DNA from: an uncultured Erysipelotrichaceae bacterium
GTDB taxonomy: Bacteria > Bacillota_I > Bacilli_A > RFN20 > CAG-826
DNA: 42,013 bases
Assembly: GCA_902794835.1 (NCBI GenBank)
Contig: CADBIO010000003.1
Location: 1 to 42,013, forward strand
Direction of reading: 5' to 3'
The notes under the pieces are model-generated. The model made no database searches. It had not been told where the DNA came from and worked only from the letters and a program-made list of their open reading frames with translations. Positions 23,597 to 32,787 of the stretch are shown here, one piece after another (position 1 is the stretch's first letter; each line of letters begins with the position of its first letter). Both the position numbers and the translations under genes were made by a program.

Positions 23597-25318
23597 TTAA
23601 TCGAAGAGATCAGGGAATTGAGACTTGAAATATTCGTAGACGTAATCATCGTGATACATCACAGCCATTTGCTGCACGTAATACCTTTTTGCGTCAGATT
23701 TCCAAGTGTCGATGCTAGCAAGGCTGTAAGCGACCTTACGAGCAATTCTTTCGCCTTCGAGGGTTGCTCTAGAATCATAAGTGAAGTCAGAGGAAGAAGT
23801 GGAAAATTTCGAGCTCTTCGTGGCTTCTTTGACCAAGACGATGTAATAATTGGTGCCATCTTCCACGAGATAAGGGTAGTTGTTAGCTTCGGAATAGGCA
23901 GCAGGGGTAAGGAAATATTTTCCTTCGATATAGCGACCATAAGTGCCATCTCCCCCTTTGTAAGAATGAAGGGAGGTGTCCTCAATGAGGTCTTTGTTAT
24001 CGACTTCGTTGGCAACCGCGGCCTTGAAGACGCGGGTGTTCAGGGAAGAAGGCAAGGCAGAAAGTCCGCCAGAAGTATACCAGCCACGAGTGGTATGTCC
24101 TTCAGCGATCAAAGATTGGCGCTGAACGGCAAAGCCTGTTTCTTTCGAATAAGAACCGCTGGAAGTGAAATCGTTATAAACGGAAGACCAGTTGCTGTCA
24201 TCGCGGGAAGTTTGGCCTAAGAGAGTCGCGTATTTCTCGCAGATGGTGCCAAAGGAAGATTCCTTATAATAAGCGATGGTTTCCGTGCCGACGGTGATGG
24301 TCGCCGGCGTCCAGTTAGCCGCGCTATAGATAGATTTGGCAAGGGTTCCTGCTTCCGTCGCTGGCGAAACGGCGTTATATTCGCTTTCCGTGCCTTTATA
24401 AAGGGAGGAGAGGAAATCAAAGCCATAGGTGTCCATCAAGCCTCTCTCGATGACTTGGGCGGAATATTGCTGCATGAGTTTTCTCACGGCATCGGTGTAT
24501 TGGGAATTCGACGAGAGATTGATGTATTCGACCTGACGAGCCGCGGTCAAATTGATCTGGGCATCGTTTTGGGTAAACATGTATTCGGTCGTTAATTCGT
24601 TACGATAGATATCCGGGAGAAGATTGATGGCGATATAGTCAGAATAAGTCCCCCAAAGATCTTTGAAATAAAGGTTGAGGATGGAATTGTTGAGACCATC
24701 GACATCGCCTGGGTTCTCTTCGCTGATTGCTTTATCCCCGACAACTTGGACGAAGGAATCGAAATGTTCACTGCCCAAGGTGTAATAATTCTTGAGCTGG
24801 GCGTCATAGAATTTATCTTCGTTAAAGAGACTTCTCTCTTGATAGGAAGAATTGGTGACGTAGCTTAAGAAAGTGGTGTAGATGCGATAGAGAATGTCTT
24901 TGTAGATGTTGGTTGCCCTAACACGAGAGGCTTCGAGATTCACCTGTCCATCGGTTTTTACCTGCAAGGCGCGATGATCGTTGATGAAGGCATCAAGATC
25001 AGTGGTTTGAGAGGTAGAAAGATAAGTGGAGACCACATCCTTCAAGCCTTTTTCCTCTCCCTTGCCGATAAAGGAACCATAGAGAGATTGGGAATAAATA
25101 TAAAGGATATTATTGAGAATCTTCTCGGAATTGGTGTTGCCGGAGGTAACGAGAGCATCGTAGATCTCCTTTAGGCTGTTGGCACTGATTCCATCGACAT
25201 TAAGGATGGTTTGATTGGCTTGGCTGTCCGTCAATTTAGATTCGACCTTGTCACAAGAGGCAAGCATCGTGAGGGAGCAAGCAACGGCTCCTAAGGCTAA
25301 TAAATGTTTCTTAGTCAT
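23597..25318 (-). CDS. Large lipoprotein, possible foldase relative
   Basis: A 573-residue exported lipoprotein. The N-terminus MTKKHLLALGAVACSLTMLASC is a type II signal with the lipobox LASC (Cys22). The mature part is rich in Ser, Thr, Tyr and Asn. Near the C-terminus, GKYFLTPAAYSEANNYPYLVEDGTNYYIVLVKE looks like the last strand of a parvulin or SurA-like domain, but I see no clear catalytic PpiC core. It overlaps the upstream lipoprotein by eight bases (ATGACTAA), so the two are co-translated. Its role is probably extracellular folding or assembly, by inference from the neighbour and the HIT gene. Confidence 0.75.
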   Translation of the reverse strand: MTKKHLLALGAVACSLTMLASCDKVESKLTDSQANQTILNVDGISANSLKEIYDALVTSGNTNSEKILNNILYIYSQSLYGSFIGKGEEKGLKDVVSTYLSTSQTTDLDAFINDHRALQVKTDGQVNLEASRVRATNIYKDILYRIYTTFLSYVTNSSYQERSLFNEDKFYDAQLKNYYTLGSEHFDSFVQVVGDKAISEENPGDVDGLNNSILNLYFKDLWGTYSDYIAINLLPDIYRNELTTEYMFTQNDAQINLTAARQVEYINLSSNSQYTDAVRKLMQQYSAQVIERGLMDTYGFDFLSSLYKGTESEYNAVSPATEAGTLAKSIYSAANWTPATITVGTETIAYYKESSFGTICEKYATLLGQTSRDDSNWSSVYNDFTSSGSYSKETGFAVQRQSLIAEGHTTRGWYTSGGLSALPSSLNTRVFKAAVANEVDNKDLIEDTSLHSYKGGDGTYGRYIEGKYFLTPAAYSEANNYPYLVEDGTNYYIVLVKEATKSSKFSTSSSDFTYDSRATLEGERIARKVAYSLASIDTWKSDAKRYYVQQMAVMYHDDYVYEYFKSQFPDLFD

Positions 25319-27614
25319 TGTTAGATGCGTAGTAGCACGCTCCTCCTTTCTGCCAGAGTGGATTGCCCGCTTTGGATGGCAAACCATATTCAATCGCCGC
25401 GGCTTCGGTGATTAAGGTGGAGGAGACGCCTAAACGTCCATCCGTCTTATCTTGCTCACTATAGCCAATGGCTCTTGCCTCATTTTGGGCGACCAAGGAT
25501 TCAGCGTATTCTTTCCAATTCTTGGCCCAAGTTTCATGATGAGAATCCGCATTGGCTTGGCGTTTGATCTTGATGTAATTCTTGATCGAGGTCTCAAGTT
25601 CGCTGTCGGAGAATTCGATTTGTCCGTTTTCCACGAGGTACTGGAAGAGATAAGTCGAGATGTTATCAGAGAAAGAGCTCTTCACCCCGCTAGAAATCCA
25701 ACCGGCACGTTTTGCATAATCCGTATTATCGTGCACGTTGTAATTCACATAGGTGGACATTGGGTGTCCGTTAAGCTTTGGATAATTGACACTATCTGGA
25801 GTGTAGATGCTGTAATAATCGCTAAGAGATGGCGAATCAGCTGTATAAGTGATTTTGCCATTGTTTAAAGCGCCAACATCAGCAAGGGTGTTTTCTTTCA
25901 CCGTATGTGTGTTCTTATCAAAAGTGGTGCCGTATAAAGAGAGGCCAGAACGCTTGATGGTGATCAAGTGAATTCCTTGATAAGAGGATGCGCCTGCGCG
26001 AACTGCCAAAACAATTTCGCCGGCAGAATCGGTTAAGACGTTGTGGGTGAATTGTGGCAAGACGTCGGTGGTATCAACGGAGAAACCAGGGAGAGCGCCA
26101 AATTGAGCCGCATAAACACCATCGGTGGATTCGATATCGGTTAAGGTGTGGGCACTTGCGTTATAGAAAGCATCGGAAGCGCTTTGGGCTGCGGTGATGG
26201 TTTCATCATCCGCCCAAGAGGCACGATATGCGCCGGCATTGACGCCGTCATAATATTTCGTTGCGTTGTAGGCGACAGCATTTGGGGTGATGACGCAAAC
26301 ATTGTGCTTATTGAAATATTTGTTATAGATGACGTTACGAGGGAAGAATTTTTCGTTGCCGTCGTTGACTTTCGCCTTTGCGATGGAATCATCGGTTTCG
26401 ATCTTTCCAGCATCAGCTAAAGCCATAACGGCGCCAAATGGGATGGATCCAATTCCTTCGTTGTTGAAATAATCGTAAACCGTTTCCTGATTTCCGCTTT
26501 CATCAAGGACAGTCAAATTCGCATCGATTGGAGTGGTGTCCCCGGTGGATGGGAGAGCGGTGGCTTCTTGGGTTAAGCCAGGAGCGATTCGATAAGCGTT
26601 TTCGGCGCCATAAGGATTTACGCTCTCATCGCGGTTCTTTTGGTTATACAACGATTCAAAAGCATAAACGCCATAAATGAATTCGTGGACCAATTCGGAA
26701 TTTTGATCCTTAGTCATTGGACCGACGTCTGCTTTGGAATATTCACCGAAGGCTGCCTTTGATCCGGAATCATCGGAAAAACTAGATAACGCATCGAAAG
26801 AGCTTCTGTCTCCTTCTGAGACGGAAACCAATTTTCCTTCGGCGTTATTGGTGGCACCAGCCAACCCTTTAAGGACGGTGGTCAATTTGGTGACCTCTCC
26901 CCCTTCGCCAGTAGCCGTTGGCTCGCTGATCTTATCTTGGGTGTAATTCTTGTTCGTTCCCGAATTCAATTTCACCAAAATATGACGGATTTCATATGGC
27001 ATCTGGTTCAACAACCAGCCATCTTGGACATTGCCATAGGCGGCATCTTTGAAGTCAAAGATCTTATGTTCGACCCCGTCGGTGGTGTAATATTTCCCAT
27101 CGCGAAGGGCTTCATAGCCGTTGACGCCTGCGCTGGCGCCAAGATTGAAGTTGTCATAAAGATCGTTTTCGAAGAGATCCTTTTCCTTTTCGTAAAGGTG
27201 TTTTTCCCAAAGTTCGTTGACATTGTCAACATTGTTGGAGTTCAAAATCGCTTCAAACTCTTGTTCATAAGACGTTCCGTTGTTCGTCGCATTGGTTTGG
27301 GCGGTCATCTTGTCGCTTAAGACTTCCTGAGTCGCTTCATTCTCAAGGGTTGCGAGTTTGCTCGATCCAGACGTTTGATAATAATGTCGGACCAAGACTT
27401 CGTAAATCTTGTCGAATTGAGAGCTCAAGGAAGAGCTGGATTCGCGATAAGAGCCCAATAAGTCTTCGGTCGTGTAGCTAGTACGTTTGCCATTGGCATC
27501 CGTATAGGTGAAGATGGTACCGTCGCTGGCTGGGGTTGCTTGGTCACAGCTGGCCAAACCGACCGCAGCAGCAAGGATTGCTACTAAACCGAGGGCACAT
27601 TTTTTATTTTTCAT
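25311..27614 (-). CDS. Large PrsA-like lipoprotein with parvulin-type motif
   Basis: A 767-residue exported lipoprotein, much longer than classical PrsA (about 290). Signal and lipobox: LVAILAAAVGLASC, Cys23. MPYEIRHILVK at residues 205-215 matches the start of a PpiC/parvulin domain, and a later stretch, YQGIHLITIKRSGL, resembles the domain end. About 340 residues of unusual sequence lie between, so the parvulin domain, if present, is interrupted or degenerate. The ATG at 27614 is chosen because the signal peptide starts there; AAGGAGG lies about 15 bases upstream, which is rather far. Confidence 0.75.
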   Translation of the reverse strand: MKNKKCALGLVAILAAAVGLASCDQATPASDGTIFTYTDANGKRTSYTTEDLLGSYRESSSSLSSQFDKIYEVLVRHYYQTSGSSKLATLENEATQEVLSDKMTAQTNATNNGTSYEQEFEAILNSNNVDNVNELWEKHLYEKEKDLFENDLYDNFNLGASAGVNGYEALRDGKYYTTDGVEHKIFDFKDAAYGNVQDGWLLNQMPYEIRHILVKLNSGTNKNYTQDKISEPTATGEGGEVTKLTTVLKGLAGATNNAEGKLVSVSEGDRSSFDALSSFSDDSGSKAAFGEYSKADVGPMTKDQNSELVHEFIYGVYAFESLYNQKNRDESVNPYGAENAYRIAPGLTQEATALPSTGDTTPIDANLTVLDESGNQETVYDYFNNEGIGSIPFGAVMALADAGKIETDDSIAKAKVNDGNEKFFPRNVIYNKYFNKHNVCVITPNAVAYNATKYYDGVNAGAYRASWADDETITAAQSASDAFYNASAHTLTDIESTDGVYAAQFGALPGFSVDTTDVLPQFTHNVLTDSAGEIVLAVRAGASSYQGIHLITIKRSGLSLYGTTFDKNTHTVKENTLADVGALNNGKITYTADSPSLSDYYSIYTPDSVNYPKLNGHPMSTYVNYNVHDNTDYAKRAGWISSGVKSSFSDNISTYLFQYLVENGQIEFSDSELETSIKNYIKIKRQANADSHHETWAKNWKEYAESLVAQNEARAIGYSEQDKTDGRLGVSSTLITEAAAIEYGLPSKAGNPLWQKGGACYYASNND

Positions 27615-27655
27615 AAGTGTGGACTCGTTCCTCCTTCTACAAACAGTGCGAGTTA

Positions 27656-27684
27656 AGTTTATTCTCTTACGAGAATGCGTGCAA
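27656..27684 (-). promoter_or_regulatory. Candidate promoter of the lipoprotein operon
   Basis: On the minus strand TTGCAC (27684-27679) is followed after 17 bases by TAAACT (27661-27656). The spacer contains the dyad ATTCTC-ttac-GAGAAT (27661-27676). The 9-mer TTGCACGCA at the -35 is shared with the suf promoter. A further inverted repeat, TGCGTGC / GCACGCA (27676-27682 and 27695-27701), lies upstream. Confidence 0.5.
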
Positions 27685-28118
27685 GCACTTTCACGCACGC
27701 ACATAGAAAAACTATATAATATTTTCCCCAACAAGCCAAACTCTCTTCGGATCGAACCATCTTTCTAAGTTTTTTCTGAATGCCAAAGCGGAGTTTTTTT
27801 GAAGAAAAAAGGCCGATAAAAAACACTGAAAAAGAGCCGTGTTAGAAAAATAAGGAAAAAGGGAAAAATTATTTAGTCAATATAAAAGTCAATTCAAGTT
27901 TCTTTTTTACTCCGTCGTAAATTCAATATCCAACCACTTAAAATGAATTGAAGCTAAATCCAATGGGTAATTATCTATGCTATTTTGATTCTGAGGCACA
28001 AAGAGGCCAAAAAATGAAGCCGATAGAAATAGAACCTAGATTGGATCTCCTTCAAAAAACCATCATCATAAATAAGTCAATGCATAAGCAGGCAAACCGA
28101 TTATTTTTATCATATCGT

Positions 28119-28147
28119 TTGCACGCACATATGCGAGAAAGTAGAAT
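28119..28147 (+). promoter_or_regulatory. Promoter of the suf operon
   Basis: TTGCAC (28119-28124), a 17-base spacer, then TAGAAT (28142-28147). GGAGG lies at 28161-28165, six bases before the sufC ATG. The -35 shares the 9-mer TTGCACGCA with the divergent lipoprotein promoter. Confidence 0.6.
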
Positions 28148-28170
28148 AGTTAACGCTTTTGGAGGCGCTT

Positions 28171-29007
28171 ATGTCATCATTAATCATCAAAAACCTGCAC
28201 GCCAACGTGAATGACGTCGAAATCTTAAAGGGAGTTAACCTGGAAGTAAAAGAAGGGGAGACCCTTTGCTTATTGGGTCCAAATGGGCATGGAAAATCCA
28301 CCCTTTTGGCCGTGATTATGGGCAACCCTCACTACGAAGTCACCGAAGGAGAGATTTATTTCGATGGGAAAGACGTTTTAGCGATGTCCCCAGACCAAAG
28401 ATCTCAGGCTGGCATTTTCTTGGCCATGCAATATCCGGCTGAAATTCCTGGCTTAAATTCGGCTGATTTTTATAAAGCCGCATTGAATTCCCGTCGGGAA
28501 AAACCGATGACTCTGTTCCAGTTCTATAGCACCCTCCAAAACGCTTATCAGAAAATGGATATTCCTTTCGAGATGAGCAAACGTAACCTGAACGAAGGCT
28601 TTTCTGGCGGAGAAAAGAAACGCAATGAAATTCTCCAAATGGAACTCTTGCAGCCAAGCATCGCCATGCTTGATGAAATCGATTCTGGCTTAGACGTAGA
28701 TGCGATGAATATCGTTGCTGAAAGCATCAAAAGGGCACAACAAAGAGGCGCAGGTTTGCTGGTGATCTCTCACTATGCCCGCCTCTTAGACATGATTAAG
28801 CCAACCAAGACCGCCGTCTTGATCAACGGCCGTATCGCCGTTGAAGGTGGCCCAGAATTATATGAAAAAGTCGACAAGCAAGGCTATGAATGGATCAAAG
28901 CCGAACTTGGCATCAATGTAGAAAAAGAAGTGGACGCCCCAATGAACCGTGTCTCCATTGGCGCTTGTGCCACGAGAGTGGGGATCGAAAACAATGACAA
29001 GAAGTGA
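28171..29007 (+). CDS. sufC: Fe-S cluster assembly ATPase SufC
   Basis: A 278-residue ABC-type ATPase of the SUF system. Walker A is GPNGHGKST near residue 38, the Q-loop region is AMQYPAEIPG, the signature is FSGGEKKRNEILQ, and Walker B is IAMLDEIDSGLD. SufC partners SufB and SufD in the scaffold that builds iron-sulfur clusters. The His in the Walker A loop replaces the usual Ser/Thr/Ala but should not block nucleotide binding. The C-terminal ~25 residues are longer than in B. subtilis SufC. The ATG at 28171 is set by GGAGG. It overlaps sufD by 14 bases. Confidence 0.95.
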   Translation: MSSLIIKNLHANVNDVEILKGVNLEVKEGETLCLLGPNGHGKSTLLAVIMGNPHYEVTEGEIYFDGKDVLAMSPDQRSQAGIFLAMQYPAEIPGLNSADFYKAALNSRREKPMTLFQFYSTLQNAYQKMDIPFEMSKRNLNEGFSGGEKKRNEILQMELLQPSIAMLDEIDSGLDVDAMNIVAESIKRAQQRGAGLLVISHYARLLDMIKPTKTAVLINGRIAVEGGPELYEKVDKQGYEWIKAELGINVEKEVDAPMNRVSIGACATRVGIENNDKK

Positions 29008-29692
29008 GAAGAATTACTCGCTCTACGTCGATGCTTTGCCAGAAACGCTGACGCTAGATGTGCCTGCTGGCGAAACCTATCGGCTAAACATTGCCGCATT
29101 CGAGAAATTAAAAGAAAAAATAAACATCGTCGTCAACGTCCATCAGGACGCTAGATTCCTTGGCGCTTTCGCCGATTTTACCGACAAACCAGTCTCCTTC
29201 TATCTGACGGTCAATCTCTTAGAGGACGGTTCGGAATGTGATTGGCATCTTTCTTGTCTTTCAAAAGGAAGGGGCAAGAAATATTTTGAGACCTCGGTCA
29301 ATCATTTGGCATTGCACACCAACGCCTTGATGAGCAATTATGGCATCGCCAAAGATGAATCCAAGATGACCTTCACCGGCGTTTCCTCGATTGAACAAGG
29401 AGCCCATAAAGCCAAGACTCGTCAAGAAGCGAAAATCATCGTCTTCGATCCACAAGCAGACGGGATTTGCTCACCAGATCTTAAAATCTCTGACAACGAT
29501 GTCGTTGCCACCCACGCCGCGGTTATCGGTCGGCTGAATCAAGACCATCTCTTCTATTTAGAATCGAGGGGTCTTTCTGAAAAGGACGCGAAACGTCTGA
29601 TTGCCTTAGGCTATCTCAAACCGGTGGAGGATTATTTCACCGACAAGGAAGTCATCGCCAAAATGGATCGTGTCATCGAGGAGGGATTCTAA
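28994..29692 (+). CDS. sufD: SufB/SufD family protein, short SufD
   Basis: A 232-residue SufBD-family protein located where sufD is expected. It has the C-terminal family signature: ASxxHxG-like segments replaced by TFTGVSSIEQGAHKAKTRQEA, then DVVATHAAVIGRLNQDHLFYLESRGLSEKDAKRLIALGYL. It is much shorter than usual SufD (about 420-440), apparently lacking the N-terminal helical region and part of the beta-helix. The start at 28994 has a weak ribosome binding site and overlaps sufC. The stop lies one base before the sufS ATG. It likely still pairs with SufB, as the conserved C-terminus is retained. Confidence 0.88.
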   Translation: MTRSEKNYSLYVDALPETLTLDVPAGETYRLNIAAFEKLKEKINIVVNVHQDARFLGAFADFTDKPVSFYLTVNLLEDGSECDWHLSCLSKGRGKKYFETSVNHLALHTNALMSNYGIAKDESKMTFTGVSSIEQGAHKAKTRQEAKIIVFDPQADGICSPDLKISDNDVVATHAAVIGRLNQDHLFYLESRGLSEKDAKRLIALGYLKPVEDYFTDKEVIAKMDRVIEEGF

Positions 29693-29693
29693 G

Positions 29694-30926
29694 ATGCTCG
29701 ATCCAAAGACCATCCGCAAAGACTTTCCGATGTACCGCAACCAGCTTCAAATGCAAGGGAAGCCTTTAATCTGGCTAGACAATGCCTCAACGACCTTTAA
29801 ACCTGATTGTGTTTTAGAAGCCATCACACGTTATTACACCCATGAGACATCGAATTCTCATCGTGGGGATTATGACCTTTGCTACCACGTTGATCAAGAA
29901 ATCTTGCAAGCGAGAAAAGACGTGGCTAAATTCATCCACGCCTCCTCTGAAAATGAGATTGTCTTCACCTCTGGCACCACAAGCTCCATCAACCTCGTTG
30001 CCTATGGCTATGGAGGAATTGTCCTTCAGCCAGGAGATGAGATTTTAATTGACGAAGCCGAACACGCCTCGAATGTGTTGCCTTGGTATATCATCGCCAA
30101 ACAGAAAGGCGCGAAAGTGAAATTCATCCCTCTTACGAAAGAAGGAAGATTGACCGTTGAGAATCTTAGAAAATCTCTCACCAGGAAAACGAAGATCGTA
30201 TCTTTGGCCCAAGTGACCAACGTTTTGGGTTATCTTCTCCCGGTCAAAGAATTTGCCAAAATCATCCATGAGGCGGGCGCGGTATTTGTCGTCGATGGCG
30301 CCCAATCGGTGCCGCATATGAAAATCGATGTCCAAGACTTAGATTGCGATTTCCTTTCTTGGTCGGGACATAAAATGCTTGGTCCCACGGGGATTGGCGT
30401 TCTTTATGGCAAATATGAGCTTTTGGAAAAGATGGACCCTTATCTTGTCGGCGGGGGCATGAATCAGAAATTCGACATCCATGGCGACTATTCTTTCTAT
30501 CTGCCACCGGCGCGTTTTGAAGCGGGGACGATCAATATTGAAGGCATTTATGGCCTTCATGCAGCAGTGAAATATCTGGAAGGGATCGGCATGGATCAGA
30601 TTCAGGCCCACGAAAGAGAATTGAAAGCATACGCCGTCCAAAAACTCAAAGAAAGTGGAAACGCTGTGCTTTATAACGAAAATGGCGAAACAGGGATTCT
30701 CACTTTCAATATCAAAGATGTTTTCGCCCAAGATGCCGCGACCTTCCTCAATTCTCGAGGAATCGCCTGTCGAAGTGGCCAGCATTGCGCCAAAATCTTA
30801 AACGATTTCTTAGGCACGCCTGCCACGGTTCGGGCTAGTTTCTACCTCTATACGAGCAAAGAGGATATCGATGCTTTGGCGGATGCCGTCAAGCACGGAA
30901 AGGATTTCTTAGATGCCTACTTTTGA
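29694..30926 (+). CDS. sufS: Cysteine desulfurase SufS
   Basis: A 410-residue PLP-dependent cysteine desulfurase (group II). The PLP lysine is Lys227 in SWSGHKMLGPTG, and the active cysteine is Cys365 in CRSGQHCAK. DGAQSVPHMKIDVQ supplies PLP contacts. It takes sulfur from cysteine as a persulfide and passes it to SufU. A strong GAGGAGG precedes the ATG at 29694. Its end overlaps sufU by 14 bases. Confidence 0.96.
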   Translation: MLDPKTIRKDFPMYRNQLQMQGKPLIWLDNASTTFKPDCVLEAITRYYTHETSNSHRGDYDLCYHVDQEILQARKDVAKFIHASSENEIVFTSGTTSSINLVAYGYGGIVLQPGDEILIDEAEHASNVLPWYIIAKQKGAKVKFIPLTKEGRLTVENLRKSLTRKTKIVSLAQVTNVLGYLLPVKEFAKIIHEAGAVFVVDGAQSVPHMKIDVQDLDCDFLSWSGHKMLGPTGIGVLYGKYELLEKMDPYLVGGGMNQKFDIHGDYSFYLPPARFEAGTINIEGIYGLHAAVKYLEGIGMDQIQAHERELKAYAVQKLKESGNAVLYNENGETGILTFNIKDVFAQDAATFLNSRGIACRSGQHCAKILNDFLGTPATVRASFYLYTSKEDIDALADAVKHGKDFLDAYF

Positions 30927-31365
30927 ATTAACCCCGATGATGATGCGGGAAATCATCATGGACCATTATTCCTCTCCTCGCCACAAAGGCGTTCCCTCTT
31001 CTTTAGAGGGCTATGATGTCCTTCATGCCTCCAGCACCAACTGCATCGATGATTTTGATGTCTATTTGCAAGTCAAAGACGGAAAAGTGCTGGATGCGAG
31101 ATGGGAAGGCGTGGCCTGCACGATTTCTTCGGCATCGACGGATATCCTTTGCGATCGCGTGATTGGCGGAGACTATCAATCCTCCCTTTATATCATTCAG
31201 CAATACCTCAACATGATTGAAGAAAAACCATATGACGATTCCGTTTTGGATGAAGCTTTGGTTTTCATGAATACTGGAAAACAGGCGGCCCGCATCCATT
31301 GTGCGACCATGGGTTGGACAACGATGAGGGAGATGCTGGAAAAAGATGAGAAGGAGGGCAAATAA
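30913..31365 (+). CDS. sufU: Zinc-dependent sulfurtransferase SufU
   Basis: A 150-residue IscU-like protein of the SufU subgroup. The four expected ligands are present: Cys44 and Asp46 in STNCIDDFD, Cys69 in [16 protein letters not shown], and Cys130 in [10 protein letters not shown]. The usual NPxCGD is altered to TNCID. SufU accepts sulfur from SufS and delivers it to the SufBCD scaffold. The gene overlaps sufS by 14 bases and sufB by one base (TAATG). Confidence 0.93.
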   Translation: MPTFELTPMMMREIIMDHYSSPRHKGVPSSLEGYDVLHASSTNCIDDFDVYLQVKDGKVLDARWEGVACTISSASTDILCDRVIGGDYQSSLYIIQQYLNMIEEKPYDDSVLDEALVFMNTGKQAARIHCATMGWTTMREMLEKDEKEGK

Positions 31366-32783
31366 TGGCGGAAAACAAGACCAATAACACCGATCTTTCT
31401 TTTTTGAATGAAGAATATCAGTACGATTTCAAGACCGATGCCAGCTCGATTTTCACCACAGGCAAAGGCTTAAATGAGCAAGTCGTCCGGCAAATCTCCA
31501 AAATCAAAGGTGAGCCAGAATGGATGTTGGAATATCGTCTTAGAGGCTTAAAAGCGTTCCAGGCGCTTCCCTTGCCATCTTTCGGGCCGGATCTTTCGTT
31601 CTTGGATTTTGACTCTTATACCTATTACACCCGTTATGCCCAAGGAGACAACGCCAGCTGGAACGAAGTCCCAACGGCGATTAAAGACACTTTTGCGAAA
31701 TTGGGCATCCCTGAGGCTGAACAGAAATTCTTAGCCGGCGTTACCACCCAATATGAGTCGGAAGTCGTTTATCACAACATGCTGGAGGAAGTCCAACAAA
31801 AAGGAGTGATCTTCCTTTCGACAGACATGGGTTTGCGTCTCTTCCCCGATCTTTTCAAAAAATATTTTGGCACCGTTGTCCCGATTGGAGACAACAAATT
31901 CGCGGCGTTAAATGCCGCCGTCTGGAGTGGTGGCTCTTTCATCTATGTCCCCAAAGGCGTTCATCTGGATAAACCATTGCAATCTTATTTCCGAATCAAC
32001 AACGAGAAATCGGGCCAATTCGAACGTTCCCTCATTATCTGCGATGAAGGGTCCTCGATTAATTATGTCGAAGGCTGCACAGCCCCAATCTATTCGAAAG
32101 AATCTTTGCACGCCGCCGTCGTTGAGATCATCGTCTTAAAAGACGCCCGTTGCCGATATACGACGGTTCAAAACTGGTCTAACAACATCGTCAATATGGT
32201 CACCCAAAGAGCCTGGGTGGGGGAAAATGGCTTAATGGAATGGGTGGATGGCAACATCGGCTCCATGCGAAATATGAAATACCCTGCCTGCATCTTGGCA
32301 GGAGATTATGCCAAAGGCAATGTCATCTCGATTGCGGTTGGAGGAAAAAATCAGTTCCAAGACAACGGCTCCCGGATGATTCATATTGGCAAAAACACCT
32401 CCTCGACGGTCATTTCCAAATCCATTTGCAAGAATGGCGGGGTTGCCAATTTCCGTGGCACGGTCCGGATTATGCCATCGGCAGAAAACGCCCATTCTCA
32501 CGTGGAATGCGACACTTTGATCATCGATGACAAATCCCGTTCTGACACATTCCCGAAGAACGAGATTCGCAATTCTTCTTCTTTCATCGAACATGAAGCA
32601 AAAGTCTCCAAGATCTCTGAAGAAGAGCTTTTCTATCTTCAATCGAGGGGGATTTCCGAAGAAGATGCGACCCAAATGATCATCATGGGTTTCATCGAAC
32701 CGTTCTCGAAAGAACTGCCGATGGAATATGCGATTGAATTGAACCGTTTGATTCAATTAGATATGTCGGATTCGATTGGATAA
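31365..32783 (+). CDS. sufB: Fe-S cluster scaffold SufB
   Basis: A 472-residue protein of full SufB length. The N-terminal region has [26 protein letters not shown]. The core has [56 protein letters not shown] and [23 protein letters not shown], and the C-terminus has [19 protein letters not shown]. SufB forms the scaffold with SufC and the short SufD here. It is the last suf gene, and mnmG begins four bases after its stop. Confidence 0.96.
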   Translation: MAENKTNNTDLSFLNEEYQYDFKTDASSIFTTGKGLNEQVVRQISKIKGEPEWMLEYRLRGLKAFQALPLPSFGPDLSFLDFDSYTYYTRYAQGDNASWNEVPTAIKDTFAKLGIPEAEQKFLAGVTTQYESEVVYHNMLEEVQQKGVIFLSTDMGLRLFPDLFKKYFGTVVPIGDNKFAALNAAVWSGGSFIYVPKGVHLDKPLQSYFRINNEKSGQFERSLIICDEGSSINYVEGCTAPIYSKESLHAAVVEIIVLKDARCRYTTVQNWSNNIVNMVTQRAWVGENGLMEWVDGNIGSMRNMKYPACILAGDYAKGNVISIAVGGKNQFQDNGSRMIHIGKNTSSTVISKSICKNGGVANFRGTVRIMPSAENAHSHVECDTLIIDDKSRSDTFPKNEIRNSSSFIEHEAKVSKISEEELFYLQSRGISEEDATQMIIMGFIEPFSKELPMEYAIELNRLIQLDMSDSIG

Positions 32784-32787
32784 AGAT

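Larger units (their letters stand above)
27615..28170. other. AT-rich divergent intergenic region
   Basis: About 550 bases between the lipoprotein operon and the suf operon. It holds the two promoters listed separately. An 88-codon open frame at 27948-28214 overlaps sufC and has no ribosome binding site or recognisable protein character, so I do not call it. No other signal is seen. Confidence 0.6.

Noticed and set aside
27948-28214. 88-codon open frame upstream of sufC
   Set aside because: It overlaps the suf promoter and the sufC start, has no ribosome binding site and no recognisable protein character.
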